Source of the DNA: Mucilaginibacter flavidus
Lineage (GTDB): Bacteria; Bacteroidota; Bacteroidia; Sphingobacteriales; Sphingobacteriaceae
Length of the DNA stretch: 36,191 nucleotides
NCBI RefSeq assembly: GCF_024055575.1
Contig: NZ_JAMXOE010000037.1
Location: forward strand, 1 to 36,191
Direction: 5' to 3'
Part shown: positions 26,216-33,987 of the stretch, piece by piece
Position numbering within the stretch: the first letter of the stretch is position 1
How the letters are laid out: each line of letters opens with the position of its first letter
Translations under genes and position numbers: made by a program
The notes under the pieces: model-generated
Told to the model about the DNA's origin: nothing
Seen by the model: the letters and a program-made list of their open reading frames with translations, nothing else
The model's database searches: none

Positions 26216-26893
26216 ATGAAAATATATGCTGTAGTAACAGGAGATATTAAGAACTTTACCAAACTTCCAGGTGACAGACGCGGCAAATTAGTTGTAGAAA
26301 CAGAAATGCTCATGAGGAAAATGGTTAAACACCCTAAAGACGCGCAAGTATTCCGTGGGGATAGTTACCAGTTGCTAATGGAGGATGTTACACAAGTATT
26401 AAAAAAGTGTATCCGGTTGATATGCTGGTTCAAGCTTAATTCAGATCGTCTTAGCTTGGGAGAAAATGGCACCAAAAAAGATAGTCGTGTCCATTTAGGC
26501 ACCCGGTTATCAATCGGCATTGGAGAAATAGCGTATGAAGGTAAGAATGTGTTGGATTCAGACGGAGAAGCATTTCATCTGTCGGGCAGGAACTTCGATA
26601 TCCTTAATAAAGACGAAATCATCCGGTTAACTACTTTTGATGAACAAAGAAATGAAGTTTATGAAATGATATTGATATTTATCAATTCGATCATGAAAAC
26701 TTGGACGCCCAGCCAGGCAGAAACAATATTCGAACTATTGGAAAAAGATGATAATACCCAGCATAAAATAGCAAAAAAATTAAAGATGACCCAACCTGCT
26801 ATCGCATCCAGTTTACGTGCGGCAAGATGGAAAGAAGTAGAAAAGGGAATTAATTATATTACTAAAGAATTAGAAAAGCAATATTTCTTATAA
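26216..26893 (+). CDS. SatD-family protein with class III cyclase-like motifs and C-terminal HTH
   Basis: A 225-aa protein. The N-terminal part has the SatD pattern: AVVTGDIKNFTKL (5-17), QVFRGDSYQLLM (44-55) and RLSIGIGE (97-104). These three segments line up in order and spacing with the metal-binding DI.gFT, GD and GI..G positions of class III nucleotide cyclases, although the second metal Asp is not certain. Residues about 165-210 form a helix-turn-helix similar to sigma-factor region 4 (HKIAKKLKMTQPAIASSLRAA). SatD proteins occur in acid-tolerance loci and in mobile DNA; no activity is established to my knowledge. The stop overlaps the next gene's ATG by 1 nt, and a repeat array lies upstream, suggesting autoregulation. 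Confidence 0.75.
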   Translation: MKIYAVVTGDIKNFTKLPGDRRGKLVVETEMLMRKMVKHPKDAQVFRGDSYQLLMEDVTQVLKKCIRLICWFKLNSDRLSLGENGTKKDSRVHLGTRLSIGIGEIAYEGKNVLDSDGEAFHLSGRNFDILNKDEIIRLTTFDEQRNEVYEMILIFINSIMKTWTPSQAETIFELLEKDDNTQHKIAKKLKMTQPAIASSLRAARWKEVEKGINYITKELEKQYFL

Positions 26894-27612
26894 TGGAACT
26901 AACACTGATATTACGTTTAGTATTTGCCCATTTGCTCGGTGACTTTCTATTACAGCCAACAAAATGGGTTAAAGCGAAAAACAATAAAAAAGAAAAAGCA
27001 CCGGAGATGTACTACCATATAATGGTAGTAACACTATTGACTTATATATTTTTATGGGACTGGAGCCATTGGTACTTACCGTTGATGATCATGGTTAGCC
27101 ATTTGGCGATAGACATCTGGAAAAGCCACCATCCCCATACATTTAACTACTTTATAGTTGACCAAATGTTACACCTGCTCGTAATTGTAAGCGTTTGGGT
27201 AATATTTTATTTTGATACCGATACCGTGTTTACCTGGACTGTTAAATATTTTAACTCCGTGCATTTTTGGATATTAATTATAGGCTATTACGTAGTAACA
27301 GTACCGTTGGGCATTGCCATCGGCAGTGCTACTGGTAGGTGGCAAGAGGATGCAGCTATGAATACCGGAGGATTAGATAAAGCCGGTATGTGGATTGGCC
27401 GTTGTGAACGGGTTTTGATATTAACTTTTATCCTTACCAATCAATACACAGCATTAGGGTTTTTAATGGCAGCAAAATCGATTTTACGTTTTGGCGACGC
27501 GGAAGAGCGGGCACAGAAAAAGACCGAATACATTTTGGTAGGTACATTAATGAGTTTTGCAGCGGCAGCGATTATAGGCACAGCAGTAAACTACTTATTA
27601 CACAAATATTGA
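26893..27612 (+). CDS. DUF3307 integral membrane protein
   Basis: A 239-aa polytopic membrane protein. The N-terminal signature LVFAHLLGDFLLQPTKWVKAK (with conserved His, Asp and Gln) is that of DUF3307, followed by about six to seven hydrophobic segments (for example 41-55, 61-73, 88-106, 125-142, 174-190, 211-231). It is translationally coupled to the SatD-like gene (TAATG). SatD and DUF3307 proteins are recurrent partners, which suggests that the membrane protein is the effector or sensor controlled by the cytoplasmic partner; that is inference. Confidence 0.8.
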   Translation: MELTLILRLVFAHLLGDFLLQPTKWVKAKNNKKEKAPEMYYHIMVVTLLTYIFLWDWSHWYLPLMIMVSHLAIDIWKSHHPHTFNYFIVDQMLHLLVIVSVWVIFYFDTDTVFTWTVKYFNSVHFWILIIGYYVVTVPLGIAIGSATGRWQEDAAMNTGGLDKAGMWIGRCERVLILTFILTNQYTALGFLMAAKSILRFGDAEERAQKKTEYILVGTLMSFAAAAIIGTAVNYLLHKY

Positions 27613-28338
27613 CACCGCTCGCAATTCAGGCGGATGCATATAACAAATAATATGCATTGTAATGAAACCAAAAATGGTTTGACGATCAGCTCGGAATCTT
27701 ACTTTGCAAGGTACTTTAATCCAGCTAGCTACATTTTTATATTGTAATTTAATAAGTTTCTTCTGCTTTATTTTTATGCTGTCCCTGCGGCCAGGCTATA
27801 CGCTATATCTCTCCCTGAAAGGATGCCCCTCCTATCCTTGACAGGGGATTTTAAAAAATTGTCTGCTTAAATATCCTGCTCCTGCATTTTTTCTACGCTG
27901 CAAAAGCATCCGCTTCGGTAACCTGCCGGAAGATGCAATTAAGAGCATCATTCAGGACTTCACTTGTTTACCCGCTTCATTGCATTACGCCGGGAAAAGC
28001 TGCGCTTGCCTTCGCTCTGCACTTAATTCATTGCTAAAAAGATCAGACACTTTAAGCAGCTATTTTCCAATCGAAACGGAGAAAAAGGCAGCTAAGGTTT
28101 TGCCCGCATTAATTTAAGATTTCCTAAACATCCGCAAAAGACTACGGCATAATGAATTAGCTCGTCCCTCGCCAATTCAACCTGCGGGACTTATTCCGTT
28201 TCCTTTTGCCTGCTGCGGGCACCTTTTAATTGCTTTCTTTTTTTCCGTTTTTTCTTTTGAAAAATAGCTTTTTGGGAAAGTCTTCGGGAAAAGAGGGAAA
28301 CAAAAAACAAATTTTTTAACCCTTTAAAAGCAGTAAAA
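27613..28338. other. 726-bp gene-free region with hairpins
   Basis: No convincing gene is seen on either strand; a minus-strand open frame at 28191-28448 mirrors the start of the next gene and has low-complexity sequence. Structures present: inverted repeat ATGCATAT/ATATGCAT (27634-27641 and 27650-27657), and a hairpin CCCTG-A-AAGGAT...ATCCTT-GA-CAGGG (27813-27846). The GC content and lack of stop-free frames over 27.76-28.14 kb suggest a structured leader, transfer origin or decayed DNA. The last 140 nt, pyrimidine-rich then A-rich, form the leader of the gene at 28339. Confidence 0.5.
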
Positions 28339-28965
28339 ATGAAAACAGCAGAAAAAAATGCAACAGGTGTACAAGGTGCAACCGCAAAAAACAACGAAGC
28401 AACCAACAAATTCACAAACCGCCCAAGCTTAACCCAAAAGGAAGCCAAAGAAGATGCAAAAGCTACAGATCAAACACCTGCCCAAACGCCGAAAGTTGAG
28501 GCAACCCACAACGCCGAAATTAAGAGCGATAGCCCCGCTACAGTGGATAACCAACCCGCTCACGTTGCGCCTTATACTACGGGACAAGGGATAGACGAAG
28601 CGCCCATAGCCGAACAGGTAAAAGCGGAAGAACCAAAAGCGGAAGTAAAACCCGTAAAATTTGCTTTGAACTTAGAAAGTACCTTAAAGGTAGTGGATGA
28701 TCTGCACCGCAGGAGCATCCAACGGGTAAACCTGATTGCCCGTATCAACCAGTTAACAGCCTTCGAGGTGGCGTTAGCGCAGGAAAATGACGAGTTGGAA
28801 GATAACCCGTATCAGGGTTGCAAACTCATTATCAAAGATGATAAGAACCGGGAATTTATTACCACCACACCGGGTTTGATCCGTTTGGTATCTCAATACA
28901 TTTTTGATGCTTGTAGCGACAAACTGGCTGAAATCGAAGCCAATATTGTTTTTCCAAATTCCTAA
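28339..28965 (+). CDS. Hypothetical protein of a plasmid/ICE-like operon
   Basis: A 208-aa protein. Residues 1-105 are low-complexity and rich in Ala, Lys, Glu and Thr (probably disordered); residues about 108-208 are ordered, with FALNLESTLKVVDDLHRRSI and a C-terminal GLIRLVSQYIFDACSDKLAEIE. I know of no function. It stands first in the gene group that ends with the DUF932 protein, a combination common in Bacteroidota conjugative or plasmid DNA. A strong terminator follows immediately. Confidence 0.75.
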   Translation: MKTAEKNATGVQGATAKNNEATNKFTNRPSLTQKEAKEDAKATDQTPAQTPKVEATHNAEIKSDSPATVDNQPAHVAPYTTGQGIDEAPIAEQVKAEEPKAEVKPVKFALNLESTLKVVDDLHRRSIQRVNLIARINQLTAFEVALAQENDELEDNPYQGCKLIIKDDKNREFITTTPGLIRLVSQYIFDACSDKLAEIEANIVFPNS

Positions 28966-28973
28966 CCAACCCA

Positions 28974-29005
28974 ATGCCCCCGGTAGCAAGCCGGGGGCAT
29001 TTTTA
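28974..29005 (+). terminator. Strong rho-independent terminator
   Basis: ATGCCCCCGG (28974-28983) pairs perfectly with CCGGGGGCAT (28991-29000), with a 7-nt loop, followed by TTTTT. It lies 9 nt after the stop of the 208-aa gene and should separate it from the small genes that follow, unless it is an attenuator. Confidence 0.85.
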
Positions 29006-29029
29006 AATTTCACCTTAAAAGTTAATCCG

Positions 29030-29158
29030 ATGTACGAGCAATTTATAGAGTTAACCAACCAAATATTTTGGGAAGGTTACGCAGAGCAATTAGCACAGGA
29101 AAACCCAGTAAGGTTTCAATTCGAGTTAAACGATTTTATAAACACCTATCAAAATTAA
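29030..29158 (+). CDS. Small hypothetical protein (42 aa)
   Basis: ATG at 29030 opens a 42-residue frame, MYEQFIELTNQIFWEGYAEQ and on to NDFINTYQN, acidic and amphipathic, predicted helical. It ends 4 nt before the next small gene. Coding is supported by its even spacing within a dense group of genes; function unknown. Confidence 0.55.
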   Translation: MYEQFIELTNQIFWEGYAEQLAQENPVRFQFELNDFINTYQN

Positions 29159-29162
29159 GGTA

Positions 29163-29333
29163 ATGGAAGATACGATCTTTTTGCTACTGAAAATAACCAT
29201 CAAAACCACGCATAAAAACATACATGATGCGATACAGGAATTGCAAACTAAAACGCAATTAACGGTAAGCAGTACCAAAAAAGTTAAGGTTTTGAAAACA
29301 GAGATCATGCAATTAAAAACTAAAACCCTTTAA
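29163..29333 (+). CDS. Small hypothetical protein (56 aa)
   Basis: ATG at 29163 to TAA at 29333: MEDTIFLLLKITIKTTHKNI followed by a Lys- and Thr-rich C-terminus (KVKVLKTEIMQLKTKTL). It is basic and probably helical or coiled. It lies 12 nt before the DUF932 gene and 4 nt after the 42-aa gene, so it is likely co-transcribed with both. Function unknown. Confidence 0.5.
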   Translation: MEDTIFLLLKITIKTTHKNIHDAIQELQTKTQLTVSSTKKVKVLKTEIMQLKTKTL

Positions 29334-29345
29334 ATTAAAATTATC

Positions 29346-30407
29346 ATGGCACATCAAATAAATTTTAATCAGAAAACAGGCAAAGACAGCTTTATGAGCG
29401 TAAAAGAAAAAGCCTGGCACAACCTCGGGCAGGTCATAGACCGTTACCCGACCAGTAGCGAAGCGATCAGGCACGCCGGACTGGATTATATCGTTGAAAA
29501 ACGACCGCTTTTTACCTACGATACCCCTAATTATCTCGGCAGTGCTGAGATAATTATCCCTGAAATAAATGTACCTAATTTCTTTGCGACCGTTAGGGCC
29601 GACACGGAACAGGTTTTGGGTGTAGTAGGCAATGATTATGAAGTGGTACAAAACCGGGATGCTTTTTCTTTTTTTGATGCTATCATAGGCGGTGGCGAGG
29701 GCATTTTATACGAAACTGCCGGGGCATTAGGCAATGGCGAACGGGTATTTATAACCGCTAAGTTGCCCGATTATATTAAGGTAGGCAGAAAAGATATGAT
29801 CGAGCAATACCTGTTTTTAACCACGTCTCACGATGGTTTAGGGAGCATTACCGCAGCTTTTACCCCGATACGCATAGTTTGCAACAATACGCTAAACGCT
29901 GCCATGCAAAGCAATAGCAACGCCATAAAAATACGCCATACCGTATCCGCAGGGGAGCGGTTAAAACAGGCGCATACGCTGATGGGTATCAGCCATGTTT
30001 TAGCGGGTGAAATGGAGGGCTTATTTAATCAATGGGCAAAGGCGCGTATCACCGATACCGAAGTGAAAAAATTAATTCAGATCGCAATGGCACCTAATAA
30101 AGAAGTGCTGACCAACTTAGCCGAAGGTAAACTAGACTTATTATCTACCCATTATACCAACATCGTAGATAACGTGTATGAATATGCTTTGGCAAGCCAC
30201 GCCCAGCAATTAGAAACTACCGCTGGAACAGTATTTGGTGCTTATAACGCCGTAACGGGCTATTTTCAAAATGTACGCAATTTTAAAAGTGATGAAGCGA
30301 AGTTTAAATCCATCATGCATGGAACAGCCAAACAACGGGCGCAAACTACTTTTAACCTTTGTAATGAATTTGTAAAGCACGGAGGCGAGGCGCTGATATA
30401 TAATTAA
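29346..30407 (+). CDS. DUF932 / phage-plasmid-like protein
   Basis: A 353-aa protein of the DUF932 family (phage/plasmid-like). Typical features are AWHNLGQVID near the N-terminus, VVGNDYEVVQNRDAFSFFDA in the middle, LTTSHDGLGSITAAFTPIRIVCNNTLNAA and a C-terminal helical part. Members are widespread in phages, plasmids and conjugative elements; the role is unknown, with a DNA-associated function usually assumed. It is intact and followed by two terminators. Confidence 0.88.
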   Translation: MAHQINFNQKTGKDSFMSVKEKAWHNLGQVIDRYPTSSEAIRHAGLDYIVEKRPLFTYDTPNYLGSAEIIIPEINVPNFFATVRADTEQVLGVVGNDYEVVQNRDAFSFFDAIIGGGEGILYETAGALGNGERVFITAKLPDYIKVGRKDMIEQYLFLTTSHDGLGSITAAFTPIRIVCNNTLNAAMQSNSNAIKIRHTVSAGERLKQAHTLMGISHVLAGEMEGLFNQWAKARITDTEVKKLIQIAMAPNKEVLTNLAEGKLDLLSTHYTNIVDNVYEYALASHAQQLETTAGTVFGAYNAVTGYFQNVRNFKSDEAKFKSIMHGTAKQRAQTTFNLCNEFVKHGGEALIYN

Positions 30408-30416
30408 ATACCATCA

Positions 30417-30440
30417 AAGGGCGAGCAATCGCCCTTATTT
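30417..30440 (+). terminator. Terminator after the DUF932 gene (GNRA-type loop)
   Basis: AAGGGCGA (30417-30424) pairs with TCGCCCTT (30429-30436) around a GCAA tetraloop, followed by ATTTT. It lies 10 nt after the stop codon. Confidence 0.85.
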
Positions 30441-30480
30441 TAAAAATTGCCCGGCGGCGGGCTACGCCCGCCCGGAAGAA

Positions 30481-30535
30481 CACCCCCTGTTTTCCTATTA
30501 TTTGATGATCTTTGGTGAAAACAGGGGGTGCTTTT
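30481..30535 (+). terminator. Second, long-stem terminator-like inverted repeat
   Basis: CACCCCCTGTTTTC (30481-30494) pairs perfectly with GAAAACAGGGGGTG (30517-30530), a 14-bp stem with a 22-nt loop, followed by CTTTT. Between it and the first terminator lies a GC-rich palindrome, GCGGGCTACGCCCGC (about 30457-30471). Confidence 0.65.
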
Positions 30536-30864
30536 AAAACACTAAGAGCTATTAAGATTTGGCAGGTGAGGGCTAACATGTACCTATTTAGTTAAATATA
30601 AATTAAATCAAACTATTTATATATTTTTGTGCAGTATTATTACTGTCCTAGGGATAGAAAAAATGAAATTTATTAATTAAGATATTGCGTTACGCATAAC
30701 TCGTCATAGAAAACTGGTAATTTGAAATGAAAACGAGGGATAAGTATGACGCTCATGCCAAATGGTGCGGGCTTGCTTATTTTGTTTTCAGGTATACCAG
30801 TACCTCTATGGCAGATAAGTTTTGTCTGCGCCATTTCTTTTTAGTACCACCCGAATCATAGAAT

Positions 30865-30870
30865 AAGGAG
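30865..30870 (+). promoter_or_regulatory. Shine-Dalgarno sequence AAGGAG before the CBS-histidine kinase
   Basis: AAGGAG ends 5 nt before the ATG at 30876. Nearly all other starts in the window lack such a site, as is usual in Bacteroidota, so this one is notable and fixes the start. Confidence 0.6.
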
Positions 30871-30875
30871 TATTA

Positions 30876-31742
30876 ATGAGTATTAAGGAATTGATTACCC
30901 GAACTAAAAAGCCTGAACAGGCTCAATCACAAAAGCCACATGTAACCGCCGATCAATCTATATTTGCGGTTTTTGAAATCATGCGCAAAACTAAAACCGC
31001 CTCTCTGCCGGTTTACGAGGATGGGTTTTTTGTCGGAGTAATTTCCCTCATCTCACTTACTAAAAAACTCGTAAATACTATTGGAGAAACCAAGTTAAGC
31101 TACCAAAGGGCCGTCCATGACCTTAGAAATCCACTTTTTAATATACAGGGTTTGATCATGTTGTTGCATGACTCGCCGGATGCTCAAGAAAATATGGATA
31201 TTTTAAGTTTATGTAGCTTATCGTGTAAACATGCGATAGACATACTCGAAGATCTGCTGCTGGTGGAAGTTTACGAAAGTAAACCTTTAAGCATGGTACA
31301 AACGGAAATGAATTATTTTTACTATCAATGTGTCCATGAGCAAAAGGGTTTAAGTCTGCTTAAAAATATAAATATAGTAACCGACCTATCGACCGAAACG
31401 GTAATCAGGAATATTGACCGCAGCCATTTTAAAAGAGCGGTACAAAATGTGATTGCAAACGCTGTCAAATTTTCTTACCCCGATAGTATCATCAAAATAT
31501 CAAGTAAGATCCAAAATGAAAAGTTAATCTTAAAAGTTGTTGATGCCGGTGTTGGTATACCCTCACATTTACAACCGGAGATTTTCAATAAATTTACAAA
31601 AGCTCAACGACCTGGCACCGAAGGGGAAGCCTCAACAGGTTTGGGCCTGTGTTTTTCTAAACAGTGTATCGAACAGCATCAGGGAACGATCTATTTTAAA
31701 AGTATTGAGGGGCAGGGCAGTAAATTTTATATCAGCATATAA
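30876..31742 (+). CDS. Soluble CBS-domain histidine kinase
   Basis: A 288-aa kinase. The N-terminal about 70 residues carry one CBS-like motif (VTADQSIFAVFEIMRKTKTASLPV...GVISLISL). The HisKA H-box is RAVHDLRNPL with His81; the ATP-binding domain has the N-box NVIANAVKF (Asn195), G1 VDAGVGIP (222-229) and G2 STGLGL (253-258). No membrane segment is present, so it senses an intracellular signal, possibly a nucleotide through the CBS part (CBS motifs normally work as pairs, so a dimer is likely). No response regulator gene is adjacent. Confidence 0.87.
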   Translation: MSIKELITRTKKPEQAQSQKPHVTADQSIFAVFEIMRKTKTASLPVYEDGFFVGVISLISLTKKLVNTIGETKLSYQRAVHDLRNPLFNIQGLIMLLHDSPDAQENMDILSLCSLSCKHAIDILEDLLLVEVYESKPLSMVQTEMNYFYYQCVHEQKGLSLLKNINIVTDLSTETVIRNIDRSHFKRAVQNVIANAVKFSYPDSIIKISSKIQNEKLILKVVDAGVGIPSHLQPEIFNKFTKAQRPGTEGEASTGLGLCFSKQCIEQHQGTIYFKSIEGQGSKFYISI

Positions 31743-31943
31743 TGGCAAATATTAAGGAACTAACTACTCTTCTATTTTCCCTAATAGGTAATCAATACCG
31801 AAAGGGTAATAGGTATGTTAGAAAACCAGCCTTAAATGTGTCTGTATGAAACTTAATAGCTGTGTTGAGTTATATACTTAATGCCTGCTATTCAAAAGTA
31901 TCTATTTTGATTATCTGAAATTTACAAGTTAGTCACTTCTAAA

Positions 31944-32480
31944 ATGGGAATTATTTTTACTCCATTATTGGCTTTAATAATTACCGGTTTCCTGATCTAT
32001 AATTTGCAAAAAAGAATAGATATTAGACCAGTTGCATTTCGCCTGATATTTCGTCTTTATACCATTTCCTGGTTGCTAAATACCCTATGGGAAGTGTTAC
32101 AATCTCCTTTGTATCGAATCTACAACAATAAAAACGACCATCTGCTCTTTTGTTTATTAGCAGCGATAGCCGATGCGATCATGACGGTTTTGCTTTATTT
32201 CAGCTTTGTGCAGATTTATAAAAATCTGTTCTGGTTCAAAAAACCAGGTTATGACAAGCTATTTTTATTAGTGTTAACAGGCGGTTCAGGTGCTTTGCTG
32301 TCAGAATTCATACACATATCATTGAAGCAATGGTCATATCAACAATCCATGCCTTTGATTCCTTTATTAAATGTCGGCCTTGTCCCAGTTTTACAATTTA
32401 TGCTGCTCCCTGGTCTAACATATTATTTTGCTTTAAAAAATTCACAAGATCCTCAAGTATTCAAATCTAAATCGTTATAA
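31944..32480 (+). CDS. Hypothetical membrane protein
   Basis: A 178-aa protein with about five hydrophobic segments (roughly 3-19, 34-48, 66-90, 104-122, 138-163), short loops and a basic C-terminus, so an inner-membrane location is likely. I do not recognise a family. It stands alone, 201 nt after the kinase gene; no Shine-Dalgarno or clear promoter is seen. Confidence 0.7.
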   Translation: MGIIFTPLLALIITGFLIYNLQKRIDIRPVAFRLIFRLYTISWLLNTLWEVLQSPLYRIYNNKNDHLLFCLLAAIADAIMTVLLYFSFVQIYKNLFWFKKPGYDKLFLLVLTGGSGALLSEFIHISLKQWSYQQSMPLIPLLNVGLVPVLQFMLLPGLTYYFALKNSQDPQVFKSKSL

Positions 32481-32869
32481 TGCTCAGGGGGCTACCATCA
32501 TCATTAACAAAAACATACTAACCACGTTAATGAAATAATCTTTTTATTATTTGTATCCATTTGTTTGACTTTCTATAAGCCGGTTGAGGATACCATTTTT
32601 CAATTAGGTGATACGAAAACCTATTTTCTGTTAATAAAACTTAAGCCAAAAACTTTTGTTACTTATTACGAGTAATAGATCAAATTACTTATTCAGCCTT
32701 TTACTTCTCGGATAGGAACGACAAGTCAATTCTGAGTTATTATTAACCAAAAGAAAAATTACCACATACGCTGGAAATACTGTAATATATTGGATTAATG
32801 ATCAGTAGTTTACCGTTGAATTAGTACATAATTTACAACTGCAAGTATATAAATAGATAATAAATTATC
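32481..32869. other. 389-bp AT-rich gene-free region
   Basis: No frame of useful length. It holds small inverted repeats, for example AAATAAT/ATTATTT (around 32534-32553) and ATTAC-GA-GTAAT (around 32666-32677). I see no clear promoter for the cupin gene that follows. Confidence 0.5.
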
Positions 32870-33268
32870 ATGAAAGGATTTACTGCCAACATTGAAAAGG
32901 AAACTTTGGAAAACAACAATTTTCGTAAAGTTCTATATACTGCAAAGTATAGCCAGATTGTCTTAATGAGCCTTCGGCCTAAAGAGGAAATAGGCATGGA
33001 AACCCACGAAAAAAATGATCAGTTTTTCCGTTTTGAAAGTGGACAGGGTAACTGCATTATAGATGGTAATGAATATGGGGTTAAAAACGGGGATGCTGTT
33101 ATTGTACCTGCGGGCGCAAAACATAACGTTATAAATACGTCAGATACAGAAGCGTTAAAGCTTTATACAATTTATTCCCCACCAAACCATAAAGATGGGA
33201 TAAAACGACAAACTAAAAAGGAAGCAGAAACTATTAAAGAAAAGTTTGACGGTAAAACAACAGAGTAG
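32870..33268 (+). CDS. Cupin-domain protein
   Basis: A 132-aa single-domain cupin. The metal-site pattern is partly kept: METHEKNDQFFRFESGQG (His46, with Gln51 and Glu56 nearby) and VPAGAKHNVIN (His85). The length is typical for small cytoplasmic cupins linked to stress or small-molecule binding; the substrate cannot be told. The C-terminus is lysine-rich. It lies in the group of stress-type genes at the right end of the window. Confidence 0.85.
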   Translation: MKGFTANIEKETLENNNFRKVLYTAKYSQIVLMSLRPKEEIGMETHEKNDQFFRFESGQGNCIIDGNEYGVKNGDAVIVPAGAKHNVINTSDTEALKLYTIYSPPNHKDGIKRQTKKEAETIKEKFDGKTTE

Positions 33269-33370
33269 TGTATTGAGAGACGACATGAAAGCAATCGTAA
33301 ATTCAAAAAACACTTGATTGGGATTCTGATAATATAATTGGTATCTGAAGGCAAATTTAACTAATTAAAC

Positions 33371-33481
33371 ATGATGCACGATAATTCTTCGGGTTGGGGA
33401 ATGGGTTGGGGGATGTGGATTATTCCAATTAGCATTGTTCTCTTACTTGTATTTATTTTACTATACAGACGCAAACGATAG
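33371..33481 (+). CDS. Small single-span membrane protein (36 aa)
   Basis: ATG at 33371 to TAG at 33481: MMHDNSSGWGMGWGMW, then a hydrophobic stretch of about 16 residues (IIPISIVLLLVFILLY), then RRKR. A Met/Gly/Trp-rich start with one membrane span and a basic end is a recurrent small-protein type in Bacteroidota, sometimes close to metal-stress genes. It is too short for a firm function. Confidence 0.5.
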   Translation: MMHDNSSGWGMGWGMWIIPISIVLLLVFILLYRRKR

Positions 33482-33501
33482 ATAAAAGCGTATCGTGGCG
33501 A

Positions 33502-33630
33502 ATGACATCGCAAATATTTATTGCCGATTGCGTAATCAATGATAGTGTCTCTAAAAATAGCCAGACAGCAACTATCACTTTTAATAAAATAGATGCTTAC
33601 GCGAAAAATAAAGAATTACCTAAAAGATAA
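33502..33630 (+). CDS. Possible short open frame or gene remnant (42 aa)
   Basis: ATG at 33502 to TAA at 33630 gives MTSQIFIADCVINDSVSKNS and on to DAYAKNKELPKR. It has normal amino-acid use but resembles the tail of a larger protein more than a full one. A short gene or a remnant are both possible. Confidence 0.25.
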   Translation: MTSQIFIADCVINDSVSKNSQTATITFNKIDAYAKNKELPKR

Positions 33631-33684
33631 GTTTATAAAAAAGCAAGCAATTCATTCTTTGTATCATGATTTAAGTGTAATAAA

Positions 33685-33930
33685 ATGAGTTATGAAATCC
33701 TATTTGAAGACGAAGCAATAAAAATCGTACACATTACGTCTGCCACTTTTAAAACCTGGAAAATTTGGCGGATTGAATTTCATGATGGCAAAGAAGCGGT
33801 GCTTTATAAATGTGGAAATGAATGGATGCAACGTATTGAAGATCAACTTGAAATTCGGTTTTTAATAGCTATAGGTAAATGTATAGACGATAATAGTTTA
33901 AAAAATCCATCACTACTATTCGATAATTAG
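33685..33930 (+). CDS. Small conserved protein, intact copy of the left cassette's truncated gene
   Basis: An 81-aa protein (MSYEILFEDEAIKIVHITSA ... GNEWMQRIEDQLEIRFLIAIG). Its C-terminal half is repeated at 2298-2447 on the other strand. No catalytic motif; probably alpha/beta. It heads the right-hand cassette, 57 nt before the oxidoreductase. ATTCTTTGTAT occurs both upstream of it (about 33654) and upstream of the oxidoreductase (about 33963), so a shared promoter motif is possible. Confidence 0.75.
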   Translation: MSYEILFEDEAIKIVHITSATFKTWKIWRIEFHDGKEAVLYKCGNEWMQRIEDQLEIRFLIAIGKCIDDNSLKNPSLLFDN

Positions 33931-33987
33931 AATTTTTAAAGATTCGTGTCCAGGAATGTGTAATTCTTTGTATTAAAAATTTAAATA

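Noticed and set aside
27657..27752. Short frame starting MHCNETKNGLTIS in the spacer
   Set aside because: About 31 codons, begins inside an inverted repeat, and has no neighbour or composition support.
28191..28448. 85-codon minus-strand frame
   Set aside because: It is low complexity and overlaps the start of the 208-aa gene; no family resemblance.
30727..30861. 44-codon frame (MKTRDKYDAHAKWCGLAYFV...) before the histidine kinase
   Set aside because: It overlaps the leader hairpin and has no supporting context or start signal; it remains possible as a leader peptide but is not supported enough to list.
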